From assembly GCF_002964605.1 (NCBI RefSeq), contig NZ_PQDH01000003.1, forward strand, positions 124,001-188,000: a stretch of 64,000 nt of DNA. The letters run 5' to 3'. Below, piece by piece: positions 43,357-52,969 of the stretch (positions are counted from its first letter, which is position 1; every line of letters begins with the position of its first letter). The notes below the pieces were generated by a model, which had not been told where the DNA came from, did no database searches, and saw only the letters and a list, made by a program, of their open reading frames with translations. This stretch comes from Vallitalea okinawensis (GTDB lineage Bacteria > Bacillota > Clostridia > Lachnospirales > PQDH01). The translations under genes and the position numbers were made by a program.

Positions 43357-45027
43357 TTAGAATAAACCTATCACTTGACCTTCATCATTAATGTCAATCT
43401 GCTCAGCAGCTGGTCTTTTTGGTAACCCTGGCATGGTCATAACGTTTCCAGTTATGATAACAATAAAACCAGCACCTGCAGAAACTTTAACTTCTCTAAC
43501 CGAAATTTCAAAGCCCTTTGGTCGACCTAATAACTTAGGATTATCAGATAAAGAATATTGAGTTTTAGCAATACAGATTGGTAATCGGTCTAAACCTAAT
43601 TCCTCTAATCTCTTGATTTGCTTCATAGCAGCTGGTAAAATATTGACACCCTCTGCACCATATATCTCTTTTGCTACAGCATTAATTTTATCTTGAATAG
43701 AAGCTTCATCATCGTATATAAACTGGAAATTAGATGGTTTATTTTCTAGTGTAGCTACAACTTTCTCAGCTAATTCAATACCACCTTTTCCTCCTTCAGC
43801 CCATACCCGTGATACGGCAAACTCACAACCTAAAGCTTCACACTTTTCTTTAACAAAAGCTACTTCTGCATCTGTATCTGTTGGGAACTCATTTAACGTA
43901 ACAACTACTGGAACACCAAATTTATGAAGGTTATCAATGTGCGCTTCTAGGTTGACAAAACCTCTTTCAACCGCTTCAACATTTTCTTCACTTAACATGT
44001 CTTTTTTGATGCCACCATTATATTTTAATGCTCTTACCGTTGCAACAAGTACAATAGCATCAGGTTTTAAACCTGCTTTACGGCATTTGATGTCTAAGAA
44101 TTTCTCTGCTCCTAAATCAGCCCCAAAACCAGCTTCCGTTATAACGATATCCGCTAACTTTAACGCTGTATTAGTTGCCCTAACACTGTTACAACCATGA
44201 GCAATATTTGCAAACGGACCACCATGCATCAAACAAGGTGTGTTTTCTAAAGTCTGAACAATATTTGGCTTAAGAGCATCTTTAAGTAATACTGTCATTG
44301 CACCTTCAGCTTTAATATCTCTCGCTGTAACAGGTTTTCCATCATAAGTATATCCAATAATAATATCACCAAGACGTTTTTTTAGATCCTCTAAATCCTT
44401 TGCCAAACAAAGAATTGCCATTACTTCTGATGCAACAGAGATCATGAACCCATCTTCTCTTGGCACTCCTTGTGTTCGGCCACCTAGACCCACGACAATT
44501 TGTCTAAGGGCACGGTCATTCATATCAACAACTCTTTTCCAAGTTATCTGTCTAGGATCTAGACCACAAGTATTACCTTGTTGAAGATGATTGTCAATCA
44601 TTGCTGATAATAAATTATTGGCAATACTAACTGCGTGAATATCACCTGTAAAGTGGAGATTAATGTCTTCCATAGGAACAACTTGAGCATATCCTCCACC
44701 AGCAGCGCCACCTTTAATCCCCATACAAGGTCCTAAAGATGGTTCTCGTAAGGCGATAATAGCTTTCTTACCTAATTGACCCATTGCTTGCCCTAACCCA
44801 ACGGTAGTTGTAGTTTTACCTTCTCCAGCAGGTGTTGGATTAATGGCTGTTACTAAAACAAGTTTGCCATCTTGATTATCCTTCACCTTATCCCATAACT
44901 CATCTGTTAATTTGGCTTTATGCTTACCATAAAGCTCTAAATCATCTTCAGAAATGTTCAATTTTGCTGCTACCTCTTTAATATGGACCATATTGGCTTC
45001 TCTTGCAATTTGAATATCAGTTTTCAT
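43357..45027 (-). CDS. fhs: Formate-tetrahydrofolate ligase
   Basis: 556 aa from the ATG with AGGAGG seven bases upstream (longer starts lie before or within this SD). Motifs: [18 protein letters not shown]-loop near 70, [19 protein letters not shown], and [24 protein letters not shown] near the end. It makes 10-formyl-THF from formate and ATP, an entry point of the methyl branch of the Wood-Ljungdahl pathway and of purine synthesis in clostridia. Confidence 0.97.
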   Translation of the reverse strand: MKTDIQIAREANMVHIKEVAAKLNISEDDLELYGKHKAKLTDELWDKVKDNQDGKLVLVTAINPTPAGEGKTTTTVGLGQAMGQLGKKAIIALREPSLGPCMGIKGGAAGGGYAQVVPMEDINLHFTGDIHAVSIANNLLSAMIDNHLQQGNTCGLDPRQITWKRVVDMNDRALRQIVVGLGGRTQGVPREDGFMISVASEVMAILCLAKDLEDLKKRLGDIIIGYTYDGKPVTARDIKAEGAMTVLLKDALKPNIVQTLENTPCLMHGGPFANIAHGCNSVRATNTALKLADIVITEAGFGADLGAEKFLDIKCRKAGLKPDAIVLVATVRALKYNGGIKKDMLSEENVEAVERGFVNLEAHIDNLHKFGVPVVVTLNEFPTDTDAEVAFVKEKCEALGCEFAVSRVWAEGGKGGIELAEKVVATLENKPSNFQFIYDDEASIQDKINAVAKEIYGAEGVNILPAAMKQIKRLEELGLDRLPICIAKTQYSLSDNPKLLGRPKGFEISVREVKVSAGAGFIVIITGNVMTMPGLPKRPAAEQIDINDEGQVIGLF

Positions 45028-45063
45028 TTTCATACCTCCTATAAGCATATAACAGCGGGAATG

Positions 45064-47409
45064 TTATTCGCTTTGTTTCATGGCTTCTAACTGATCTTTC
45101 GTTACCAGTACGCGGCGAGGTTTACTCCCCTCCTCTGGTCCTACTATACCCCTATCGTGCATATCCTCCATCAATCTTGCTGCTCGGTTGAATCCTATTC
45201 TGAAGGATCGCTGTAACATGGATATAGAAGCTTTTTGCTTATCAACAACTAGTTCAATAGCCTGTTCTAAATGTTCGTCATTTTCATCTGAGCCAGTCCC
45301 ACCAATTGTAGATACACCTGCAGAAATTTCTTCCAGAACATCATCATTATAATTTACTTCAATATCTTTTTTTACATGAGACACGATGTTTTCTACTTCT
45401 TTATCAGAAATAAACGCGCCTTGGATGCGGATAGGTTTCTGTGCGCCTATTGGCATAAATAACATATCACCTTTACCAAGTAATTTCTCTGCACCATTCA
45501 TGTCCAGTATTGTTCGTGAATCTGTACCTGAAGATACTGCGAAAGCTAATCTTGATGGGATATTTGCTTTAATAACTCCAGTGATGACATCAACAGAAGG
45601 TCGTTGAGTTGCAATAACCAAATGGATACCTGCAGCTCTTGCCATTTGTGCTAATCGACAAATAGCCTCTTCAACATCCTTAGGCGAAACCATCATTAAA
45701 TCAGCCAACTCATCAATGACAATGACAATCTGAGGCATTTTTTCATAGTTACAATCTGCAGCCCCTTCAATAGCCTTATTAAATCCTTTAACATCACGTA
45801 CACTTAATTCTGCAAACTTTTTGTATCGAGATGTCATCTCACTAACAGCCCAATTAAGAGCCCCTGCTGCTTTTTTAGGATCATTTACTACAGGTATGAG
45901 CAAGTGAGGAATACCATTGTACACGCTAAGCTCAACTACTTTTGGATCAATTAAAATAAGTTTTACATCCTTCGGATGCGATTTATATAGAATACTCGTA
46001 ATAAGAGTATTTATACACACACTCTTACCTGAGCCAGTAGCTCCGGCAACTAATAAATGAGGCATTTTTGCAATATCAGCAACAACAACACTACCGTCAA
46101 TATCTTTCCCTAATCCAAAGGCAACATCTGAAGGGAATTTATTAAACTTTAAACTATCGATAACTTCTCTTAAGAAGACCGTTTGCTTATCTTTATTGGC
46201 AACCTCAATACCGACAACACCTTTTCCAGGTACCGGTGCTTCGATACGAACACCCGATGCAGCTAAATTAAGAGCAATATCATCAGCAAGATTAGCTATT
46301 TTGCTCACCTTAACACCTTCACCAGGTTGTAACTCATATCGTGTTACAGTAGGTCCCTTATTAACTTGCACCACCTTTGCTTTAACACCAAAACTTTCAA
46401 GGGAGCGCTCAAGCTTTCTAGCATTATGCAATAATTCATTTCTTGAATCCATGGTAGAAGTTTGTGGATTCTTATTCAAAAGGTTAACCGGTGGGTAATC
46501 ATAAACAATATTTGTTGAATTAATCGTAATATCAGTAGGTTGTACTGGAGCTTTTTCAACCTTTTTAGGTTTATTTTCTACAACAACGGGCATGTCAACT
46601 ACCGTTAACTGTTCACTGTCACCAAAAGGCTCAACAGTCAGATCTTCCACATTCTTCTTTTCTTCTAGTTCATTTGTCTGTTTATAAGCATGGTCATTTG
46701 TCACTACATTACTTACTTCTTTGGTTTGTGCTTTTTCTTCAGCTTCTATACCTTTAACGATAACTTCTCTCTGTTTTTTAGTCTTCTTCTTTTCTTCTTG
46801 ATTTTTCTTACTCTCTTCAACGCGTGCACTTACGCCTTGATGTATCTTTTCGCCCAAATAAGATACTACCTTAAAGAATGATTTTTCCGTCAGCAATATG
46901 ATATAGATGAGACTCAAAGCTAATATAATTAAGCTGGAACCCCAGAAACCTAATAGATTGACCATTAAATCTCCTAAAAGTCCACCAATTAATCCACCGT
47001 TTTGCCAACTTGCTATCTCAAAATACTCTGTAAATTTATCTACCGGAATAGCTGCTTCACTACTTTTATGAATAATATGTGCTCCTGTTGAAAGCACGAT
47101 AAGAAAAAAGGATGTTACTATGTATTTAACTTTTATTTTACCTTGAAATTTATCAAATAATATAATAGCTGTTAATGTTACAATATATACGGGTAAAATA
47201 TATGCTGAAAACCCAAGTAATCCAACGAAGAGTTGCTTAATTAAGGTCCCCACAACACCTGCACCATCAACAGTATATACACTAACTGCAATGATAATTG
47301 AAAGGACAAATGCAGCAATCATTATAATTTCATTTTTTAGTTTCTGATTCATTACACTTTTGCTTTTTTTCTTACTACTACTGCTACTACTGCTTTTCTT
47401 TTTAGGCAT
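45064..47409 (-). CDS. DNA translocase FtsK/SpoIIIE
   Basis: 781 aa. A Lys/Ser-rich start (a run of serines at 4-18) is followed by four membrane helices (about 25-175), a charged linker, and the motor domain with VAGATGSGKSVCINT Walker A near 475 and VIVIDELADLMM Walker B. The C-terminal gamma winged helix (ISMLQRSFRIGFNRAARLMEDMHDRGIVG) reads DNA polarity sequences. It pumps chromosomal DNA through septa in division and into the forespore. Its position near tepA/ylzJ matches B. subtilis spoIIIE. Confidence 0.96.
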   Translation of the reverse strand: MPKKKSSSSSSSKKKSKSVMNQKLKNEIIMIAAFVLSIIIAVSVYTVDGAGVVGTLIKQLFVGLLGFSAYILPVYIVTLTAIILFDKFQGKIKVKYIVTSFFLIVLSTGAHIIHKSSEAAIPVDKFTEYFEIASWQNGGLIGGLLGDLMVNLLGFWGSSLIILALSLIYIILLTEKSFFKVVSYLGEKIHQGVSARVEESKKNQEEKKKTKKQREVIVKGIEAEEKAQTKEVSNVVTNDHAYKQTNELEEKKNVEDLTVEPFGDSEQLTVVDMPVVVENKPKKVEKAPVQPTDITINSTNIVYDYPPVNLLNKNPQTSTMDSRNELLHNARKLERSLESFGVKAKVVQVNKGPTVTRYELQPGEGVKVSKIANLADDIALNLAASGVRIEAPVPGKGVVGIEVANKDKQTVFLREVIDSLKFNKFPSDVAFGLGKDIDGSVVVADIAKMPHLLVAGATGSGKSVCINTLITSILYKSHPKDVKLILIDPKVVELSVYNGIPHLLIPVVNDPKKAAGALNWAVSEMTSRYKKFAELSVRDVKGFNKAIEGAADCNYEKMPQIVIVIDELADLMMVSPKDVEEAICRLAQMARAAGIHLVIATQRPSVDVITGVIKANIPSRLAFAVSSGTDSRTILDMNGAEKLLGKGDMLFMPIGAQKPIRIQGAFISDKEVENIVSHVKKDIEVNYNDDVLEEISAGVSTIGGTGSDENDEHLEQAIELVVDKQKASISMLQRSFRIGFNRAARLMEDMHDRGIVGPEEGSKPRRVLVTKDQLEAMKQSE

Positions 47410-47535
47410 ATCACCACTCCTGAATCTTTCGTATCAAACTGATGGAAATGCAAGCATTCCCACCAAATTTTTATCCCTATTAATTTATCTAACACTTTTC
47501 AAATTAGTTAATGGTTAGATTATTCTCACTGTTCA

Positions 47536-48396
47536 CTATCGAACAAATAAATCCCATACAATTGCTGCTAATCCAGCTGCATAACAATAATATGCAAAAT
47601 AATGAAATTTATTTTTCTTAAGCATCACTAATAATGTTTTAATGCAAATAAAACCTACAATTGCTGATGCAATTAGCCCTGATAGATAAGCAGCACCATT
47701 TGTTTGTATATCTACCATAGATAAATCAAAAAACTTTAATAAAGCTGCGCCTCCTACAGCTGGTAGGAAACATAAGAATGAAAAGCGGATAGCAAATTCC
47801 TTATCAAAGCCTCGTAATAAACCTCCGAAAATTGTTGAACCAGATCGTGTTATTCCTGGTGTTATGGCAACACTTTGAAATAAACCAATGATGAAGGCGT
47901 CTCCATATGTAGCTTTTCGGACTTGCTTCTTACCTTTCCCAACTTTATCCGTATAAAGTAAGATAGTTGCTGTAACAAGTAGAGCTATACCAACAGTAAA
48001 CAGTTGCATAAGATGAGCTGTCAATAGGTCTTCTAGTATAAGTCCTGCAAAAGCTGTTGGAATGGAAGCAACAATAACCATTACGGTTAATTTTCTATCC
48101 TCTGTACGTACTAAAGAAATTTTTTCTTTTGAGCTTGTAATCGTCTGAACCATTAGCTTGATGCAATCAAAAACAAGACCTATACCTTCTCGTATCAACA
48201 TGATAACATCTTTAAAGTACACAGCAATGACTGCAAGTAAAGTTCCTACGTGAAGAATAACTTCGAAAGTAACTGTCCCATCCATGTCCATTCCCAAGAT
48301 TTCTTGGAAAATTACTAGATGTCCTGAACTACTTATAGGTAAAAATTCTGTTATCCCTTGTACGATTCCTAAAATTATTGCTTGAATTATTGACAT
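47536..48396 (-). CDS. uppP: Undecaprenyl-diphosphatase (BacA type)
   Basis: 286 aa from the ATG with GGGAG eight bases upstream; a start nine codons earlier is unlikely. Membrane protein with the two BacA signatures: QGITEFLPISSSGHL near 15-30 and GLFQSVAITPGITRSGSTI near 160-178. It recycles the C55 lipid carrier for wall synthesis and confers bacitracin tolerance. It sits between ylzJ and ftsK, an insertion relative to B. subtilis. Confidence 0.95.
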   Translation of the reverse strand: MSIIQAIILGIVQGITEFLPISSSGHLVIFQEILGMDMDGTVTFEVILHVGTLLAVIAVYFKDVIMLIREGIGLVFDCIKLMVQTITSSKEKISLVRTEDRKLTVMVIVASIPTAFAGLILEDLLTAHLMQLFTVGIALLVTATILLYTDKVGKGKKQVRKATYGDAFIIGLFQSVAITPGITRSGSTIFGGLLRGFDKEFAIRFSFLCFLPAVGGAALLKFFDLSMVDIQTNGAAYLSGLIASAIVGFICIKTLLVMLKKNKFHYFAYYCYAAGLAAIVWDLFVR

Positions 48397-48470
48397 GATT
48401 AAAACTCCCATTCTATTAAACAACTATGTATGGCTAGAAGGTAACATGCACCTCTAGAAGAAACATATAA

Positions 48471-48493
48471 GGTGCTAGCAAGAAGCTAACACC
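48471..48493 (-). terminator. Hairpin after ylzJ
   Basis: GGTGCTAGC / GCTAACACC (one wobble) with a five-base loop; a moderately T-rich stretch follows on the minus strand. Confidence 0.45.
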
Positions 48494-48570
48494 AGTAAGT
48501 CAAAAATATTATATCATTTTTTTCTAGTTTTGTACACTTAATTAATGGGAGAGTTTTATAAACTTTAAAT

Positions 48571-48774
48571 TCATTCTTCAATATATGATCCCGGCTGAAA
48601 ATTTTTGTCTAGATAGGCATTAAGGGAAGAACTTACAAGTCGATTAATAACTTTTCGCCCTTCCAAATCCTGATAATATTCCAACATGACTCCATTAACC
48701 ATCATGGTTTTATACTCCATTTGATGAGATGGGATATAGTCTTCGAATGTAATGGGATAAATACTATACATCAT
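48571..48774 (-). CDS. YlzJ-like protein
   Basis: 67 aa from an ATG nine bases after AAAGGTG (an in-frame GTG start would add four residues). [14 protein letters not shown] and the [25 protein letters not shown] core match the YlzJ family of small Firmicutes proteins, which lie between tepA and spoIIIE in Bacillus. Function unknown. It overlaps the 3' end of tepA. Confidence 0.8.
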   Translation of the reverse strand: MMYSIYPITFEDYIPSHQMEYKTMMVNGVMLEYYQDLEGRKVINRLVSSSLNAYLDKNFQPGSYIEE

Positions 48775-49492
48775 GATGTTCATCACCTTTGTCTTTTTCT
48801 AAATCTATGAGTTCATTTAGTTTTTCCATAGCATCTTTTAGTCCGCCTAGTTCATCAATTAATCCTTCTTTAACGGCTTCTTCACCTACAACAATGGTCC
48901 CAACATCTTTAGCTAGCATTCCAGTATCTAGCATCAACTCTCGGAATCGTTCATTGGATATTTTAGAATTTCTCACAACAAAGTCTACAATTCGTTCTTG
49001 CATCTTTTCAAAGTATTCAAAGGTTTGTGCTACACCAATAACCAATCCGTTCATACGTATTGGATGAATGGTCATTGTTGCGCTCGGAGCAACAAAGGAG
49101 TATTTTGCTGATACAGCTAATGGAACACCAATTGAATGTCCACCACCTAGAACCAAGGATACTGTTGGCTTCCCTAGAGAAGCGATCATTTCAGCAATAG
49201 CTAATCCAGCTTCTACATCTCCTCCAACAGTATTGATGAGAATGAGAACACCTTCTATTTTAGGATTATCTTCTATCGCTGCTAGCTGTGGTAAAATATG
49301 TTCATACTTTGTGGTTTTGTTTTGTGGAGGTAGTGTCATATGTCCCTCTATTTGTCCAATTATAGTCAGGCAGTGTAAGTTATCTTTTCCTTCTGGAACA
49401 TTAGTAGTACCCAACTTCTCTATATTTTCAGCTTCTTTACTATTTTCTTTATTTTCCTTTTCATTGGTAATATCTAACCTTTCTTCATCCAT
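48764..49492 (-). CDS. tepA: ClpP-like serine protease, TepA family
   Basis: 242 aa. An acidic Glu/Asn-rich N-terminal 40 residues is followed by a ClpP/crotonase fold: [22 protein letters not shown], the nucleophile region [16 protein letters not shown] (Ser near 133) and [11 protein letters not shown] (His near 158). TepA is proposed to help protein export or to degrade signal peptides in B. subtilis; no Clp ATPase is needed. GAGGAG is seven T's from the ATG, inside a hairpin (49501-49539). Confidence 0.85.
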   Translation of the reverse strand: MDEERLDITNEKENKENSKEAENIEKLGTTNVPEGKDNLHCLTIIGQIEGHMTLPPQNKTTKYEHILPQLAAIEDNPKIEGVLILINTVGGDVEAGLAIAEMIASLGKPTVSLVLGGGHSIGVPLAVSAKYSFVAPSATMTIHPIRMNGLVIGVAQTFEYFEKMQERIVDFVVRNSKISNERFRELMLDTGMLAKDVGTIVVGEEAVKEGLIDELGGLKDAMEKLNELIDLEKDKGDEHHDV

Positions 49493-49493
49493 A

Positions 49494-49539
49494 AAAAAAC
49501 TCCTCTCTGCTAACTAGTTATTAGTATTTACAAAGAGGA
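49494..49539 (-). terminator. Hairpin plus T-run overlapping the tepA SD
   Basis: CAAAGAGGA pairs with TCCTCTCTG (one wobble), followed on the minus strand by seven T's and the tepA ATG. It would act as a dapG terminator or attenuator, and it can also hide the tepA ribosome binding site. Confidence 0.5.
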
Positions 49540-49552
49540 ACTATTTATACTG

Positions 49553-50749
49553 CTATGCTAAGTCAAAGGTTCTATGTAAAACGGATACGGCTCTTTCAAG
49601 ATCTTTGCTATGAATCAAACATGCAATCGTAGTAAGTGAGTCAGCAGTTTGAAGTAATGGAATCTTTTCTTTTTGTAAAGATGTTATAATTCTTGCCATA
49701 ACACCAGGAACTCCTGTCATTCTTTCACCAATTATAGTAACTTTTGAGCAATCTTCTATTGTTTCATAAGTAATTTTGTTTTGCTCTAAAACTTCTGAAA
49801 CAATCCAGACTTGCTTTTTATCTACTGTAAAGACTTTTCTAGAAGGAAAAATATTAATAATATCGATGCTTACCCCTTTATCGGCTAAGAGTGGGAATAT
49901 AAAAGCATCGTCACTTGGTCCTTCTTCTATGATGAATTGAACACGATCATTCAGATGAGCTATACTGGTAATCAATTTACATTCATTCCCTTCTAAGACA
50001 ATACTACCAGGTTTGGGGCAATGAATTATAGCTGTACCTTCTGCATTACTAAATGTATTTTTTATATAAAGCGGAATACCCGAACGTCTCGCAACTTCAA
50101 CAGCTCTAGGATGTATAACCTTTGCACCACTATCCGCCATCTGAAATACCTCGCTATAAGAAATAGCATCAATAACAGTGGCCTCTCTACAAACTCTTGG
50201 GTCAGCTGTCATGATCCCATCAACATCGGTATAAATATGGGTCTCATCTGCACTAATGGCTTCAGCAAGTATGGCAGCTGTTGTATCACTGCCTCCTCTT
50301 CCCAAAGTTGTAATATTACCAAATTCACTCATCCCTTGAAATCCAGCAATAACCGGAATAATATCATCACTTAGAGCATTTACAATACGTTGAGGATTAA
50401 CCCTTAAAATATTAGCATCATTATAGGTTTCATTTGTTAGGATACCCGCCTGAGCCCCTGTTAAAACACATGCATTATACCCTCTCCTCATTAGTCCATT
50501 AACAACTACTGAAGCAGAAATCAATTCTCCACATGACATCAATAAGTCCATTTCTCTTGGCTTTAAATCCGTTCCCAAACTAATGAGAGTATCTGTAGCG
50601 TATGGGCTGCCTTTTCTTCCCATAGCCGAAACAGTTATGACAACCTTATTACCTGCATCTTTTTCTTTTATAATTTTATCAAGAACTCGTTCACGACTTT
50701 CATCAGAAGCTACTGAAGTCCCCCCAAATTTCTGAACAATTATACTCAT
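49553..50749 (-). CDS. dapG: Aspartate kinase (DapG-like)
   Basis: 398 aa behind AGGAGG. IVQKFGGTSVASDESR start, then TLGRGGSDTTAAILAEAI and TDVDGIMTADPR active-site segments, and two C-terminal ACT domains (SIAHLNDRVQFIIEEG and ITIGERMTG-like region). It makes aspartyl phosphate for lysine, diaminopimelate and, in spores, dipicolinate. The B. subtilis order is dpaA-dpaB-asd-dapG; here asd is missing and two repeat elements occupy the gap before dpaB. Confidence 0.93.
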   Translation of the reverse strand: MSIIVQKFGGTSVASDESRERVLDKIIKEKDAGNKVVITVSAMGRKGSPYATDTLISLGTDLKPREMDLLMSCGELISASVVVNGLMRRGYNACVLTGAQAGILTNETYNDANILRVNPQRIVNALSDDIIPVIAGFQGMSEFGNITTLGRGGSDTTAAILAEAISADETHIYTDVDGIMTADPRVCREATVIDAISYSEVFQMADSGAKVIHPRAVEVARRSGIPLYIKNTFSNAEGTAIIHCPKPGSIVLEGNECKLITSIAHLNDRVQFIIEEGPSDDAFIFPLLADKGVSIDIINIFPSRKVFTVDKKQVWIVSEVLEQNKITYETIEDCSKVTIIGERMTGVPGVMARIITSLQKEKIPLLQTADSLTTIACLIHSKDLERAVSVLHRTFDLA

Positions 50750-50813
50750 ACTAACCTCCTAATTCCTACTCTAGAAATCTATCTATATTAGTTACTTATT
50801 ATTTTTCATAAAT

Positions 50814-50980
50814 AACCCGAATTATTCACATAAACATTGAAGATATGTGCTGATTTTGGATTCATAAGTGTTCTTACAATTTAAGATTACATCCGGAGAG
50901 TTCATCTTTAAATTGCAAGGATGCTTAGAGGTTCAAAAACGGTGCATAGCATTAATGAATTATAGTGAATAATTAGAGTT
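50814..50980. repeat. MITE-like element, copy 2 (167 bp)
   Basis: Left end AACCCGAATTATTCAC; right end reverse complemented AACTCTAATTATTCAC. It shares the interior block GATATGTGCTGATTTTGG and GGTTCAAAA, GTGCATA, ATGAATTAT with copy 1. An extra ~50-bp segment (50874-50926) holds its own inverted repeat (CAATTTAAGAT / ATCTTTAAATTG), absent from copy 1. Non-coding. Confidence 0.6.
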
Positions 50981-51063
50981 CAATATTATTAGTCCTCTAT
51001 TATCATATCATAAAGACGGAATGGATGGAAAGAAAAAGTTAGATCCTATATGAAAATCTACTG

Positions 51064-51090
51064 AGACCTCAAGTACAATTCTTGAGGTCT
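51064..51090 (+). terminator. Hairpin next to structured element B
   Basis: AGACCTCAAG / CTTGAGGTCT with a seven-base loop and TTACTTTTATC on the plus strand. It occupies the same position relative to element B as the 13580-13604 terminator does to element A. Confidence 0.5.
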
Positions 51091-51093
51091 TAC

Positions 51094-51214
51094 TTTTATC
51101 TTATAGGAAAGTCGTATAATTCAATCAATTAATCTGAAATCGTTTAATTGATGCTAAGGAACTTTCCTAACGACACAAACTTCTAAAGAAGGCGTAGCGG
51201 AGCTACTTTTTTTT
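51094..51214 (+). ncRNA. Structured two-copy RNA-like element, copy B
   Basis: The plus strand matches the minus strand of element A over about 120 bases: TTATCTTATAGGAAAGTC, AATTCAATCAATT, TTTAATTGATG, ACTTTCCTAACG, CTTC..GAAG, then GTAGC-GGA-GCTAC and eight T's. All stems are kept, while loops differ. The terminal hairpin overlaps the dpaB stop codon on the opposite strand, so this copy cannot be a leader of dpaB. Confidence 0.5.
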
Positions 51215-51796
51215 ATACTGAATGATAACGGGTTGTAACTGTTCACCTTCTAATGCCGATTCTATTGTAGGAATGACCAATTCTAAATCAGCTGACATAG
51301 AATTAGGTTTCCTATTAGGATTATCTTGACCCAGGGGTACAAAATAGACATTCTTAGTATTCATGAGAACACCAATATTTTTCATATTTAAACCTAGTGC
51401 ATCATTAGTTGAGAGAGATATCACAACAGGCTTTTCATTTCTTAACATGGATTTTCCTGCCATGACAACAGATGTATCTGTTATGGCATTAGCCAATTTA
51501 GCTAATGTATTTCCTGTGCACGGTGCTATAACAAGTACATCTAACAATCCTTTAGGACCTATAGGCTCCACGTCTACAATGGTCTTTAAAACTGGACGTC
51601 CAGTTAACTCCTCTAATTCAATAGCCAAATCACATCCCTTTCCAAATCTAGTATCAAATTCCACGGCATGATGGGATATAATGACTGTAATTTCAGCCCC
51701 TAAATCCATTAATTGCTTGATATATTTTTTAACTTTATGGTAGGTACAACAAGATGCACAGATAGCTACTCCAATTCTCTTCCCCTTAAATTCCAT
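51203..51796 (-). CDS. dpaB: Dipicolinate synthase subunit B
   Basis: 197 aa behind AAGGAGG. Flavoprotein (HFCD/Dfp) fold: RIGVAICASCCTYHKVKKYI, then VLVIAPCTGNTLAKLANAITDTSVVMA, the flavin-binding family signature. With DpaA it oxidises dihydroxytetrahydrodipicolinate to dipicolinic acid in the mother cell, giving spores heat resistance. The stop TAG lies inside repeat element B, whose T-run encodes the terminal lysines. Confidence 0.93.
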   Translation of the reverse strand: MEFKGKRIGVAICASCCTYHKVKKYIKQLMDLGAEITVIISHHAVEFDTRFGKGCDLAIELEELTGRPVLKTIVDVEPIGPKGLLDVLVIAPCTGNTLAKLANAITDTSVVMAGKSMLRNEKPVVISLSTNDALGLNMKNIGVLMNTKNVYFVPLGQDNPNRKPNSMSADLELVIPTIESALEGEQLQPVIIQYKKK

Positions 51797-51859
51797 GTTC
51801 TACCTCCTTTTCATGAATTTTAAATACACAGAAACTGCTTATACTTTCAATCTGATTAT

Positions 51860-52705
51860 TTATATGTCATCCAATATATTGAGTATACAGCGATATATAA
51901 TTTCTGAAGCTGTTTTCGGTGCACATTTACCTGGTAACCCTAGTGCTAATATAGCTTTTATCCCTCTTTGAGTCGCAGCATCAAAATCAGTTCCACCAGG
52001 TTTAGACGCCAAGTCGATAATTAAGCAGTCCTTTTTTACATAAGCCAATCTTTCTTCATTTAAGATTGCATGTGGAATGGTATTAAAGATAATAGCATAT
52101 TTTGATATATTTTCAGTAAGTTCATGAAGAGGAAGCGCATTGTACCCATAAGCTAAAATAAATTCAATATCTTTAACTTTTCTCGCTTCTACAGTTACTT
52201 TAGCACCTAGTCCTTTTAATTTTTCTGCTAATATCTTACCGCATCTACCAAATCCAAGTACTAAACATGGCGTACCAGTTAATATAAATGGTGTATTTTC
52301 CATAGCTATTTGTATAGCACCCTCAGCTGTTGGTAATGCATTAGCTATAGCGAAATCATCTCTATCTAAAATATCTATTACAGAAACATTTTCACTTACA
52401 AGATGATTTCTTAAATTCTCGGGTATCTTACATCCTATCAATAAGGTATCACAGAGTTTTTTTATCTCTTCCAACTTAATTTTTTCTTTAATCGTAGGAC
52501 AGTTTAAATATATGTTATCTCTAGACAATGGGATTGGACCAATAACCATGTCAAAGGCACCAGATAAATCTGAAACTTTCGCGACAGCATCAGTTAATTC
52601 ATCGTGCTCAAGACCATAAGTAAAGACTTGATTATTTAAGGATAAGTGATTGGCCAAATAGACCACTCTCAAGTCACCACCCAAAACTAGAATTTTTTTA
52701 AGCAT
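51860..52705 (-). CDS. dpaA: Dipicolinate synthase subunit A
   Basis: 281 aa from the ATG with AAGGTG six bases upstream (an in-frame GTG three codons earlier is possible). KILVLGGDLRVVYLANHL start, and a Rossmann region LTGTPCLVLGFGRCGKILAEKLKGLGAKVTV split by the dinucleotide loop near 150. CLIIDLASKPGGTDF follows. It supplies the NAD(P)-linked oxidation in dipicolinate synthesis. It is first of the dpaAB pair. Confidence 0.93.
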   Translation of the reverse strand: MLKKILVLGGDLRVVYLANHLSLNNQVFTYGLEHDELTDAVAKVSDLSGAFDMVIGPIPLSRDNIYLNCPTIKEKIKLEEIKKLCDTLLIGCKIPENLRNHLVSENVSVIDILDRDDFAIANALPTAEGAIQIAMENTPFILTGTPCLVLGFGRCGKILAEKLKGLGAKVTVEARKVKDIEFILAYGYNALPLHELTENISKYAIIFNTIPHAILNEERLAYVKKDCLIIDLASKPGGTDFDAATQRGIKAILALGLPGKCAPKTASEIIYRCILNILDDI

Positions 52706-52795
52706 TATATCCACCTTCTACCCCCTTATCTATTTCAAAAAGCGAAATATATTGTTTTATCATACTATAGCCTTCCATGCATCTATACTTTTAAT

Positions 52796-52942
52796 TTATG
52801 AAAGATATGCTTGTATGAGTGCTATCTGATTAATCATATCTTTGGGAAAGAGGGCACCACAAGAAAAGTGTCTAGCGTCACCTTTCAAGTATGTGCAGGA
52901 AAGTATGGTTTCTTGCGAGCAAAACGCAGTAATTTCCTGCAC
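52796..52942 (-). CDS. Possible 48-aa ORF within inverted repeats
   Basis: A GTG at 52940-52942 opens a 48-codon frame reading QEITAFCSQETILSC, then YLKGDARHFSCGALFP and ending QIALIQAYLS. Composition looks protein-like, but there is no SD, and the start follows the dut terminator directly. The region also folds: GTGCAGGAAA/TTTCCTGCAC (52893-52942), GAAAAGTG/CACCTTTC (52862-52885) and AAAGATATG/CATATCTTT (52801-52844). It may be a decayed gene, a small protein or a structured RNA. Confidence 0.25.
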   Translation of the reverse strand: MQEITAFCSQETILSCTYLKGDARHFSCGALFPKDMINQIALIQAYLS

Positions 52943-52943
52943 T

Positions 52944-52969
52944 AAAAAAAGAATGGTTCCCCATTCTTT
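52944..52969 (-). terminator. dut terminator
   Basis: AAAGAATGG / CCATTCTTT with loop TTCC, and an unbroken T-run on the minus strand (52944-52950). It overlaps the dut stop codon. Confidence 0.88.

Noticed and set aside
52715-52800. Sigma-K-like CATAAATTA upstream of dpaA
   Set aside because: The -10-like string fits CATANNNTA, but no well-spaced -35 could be defended, so it is not listed as a promoter.
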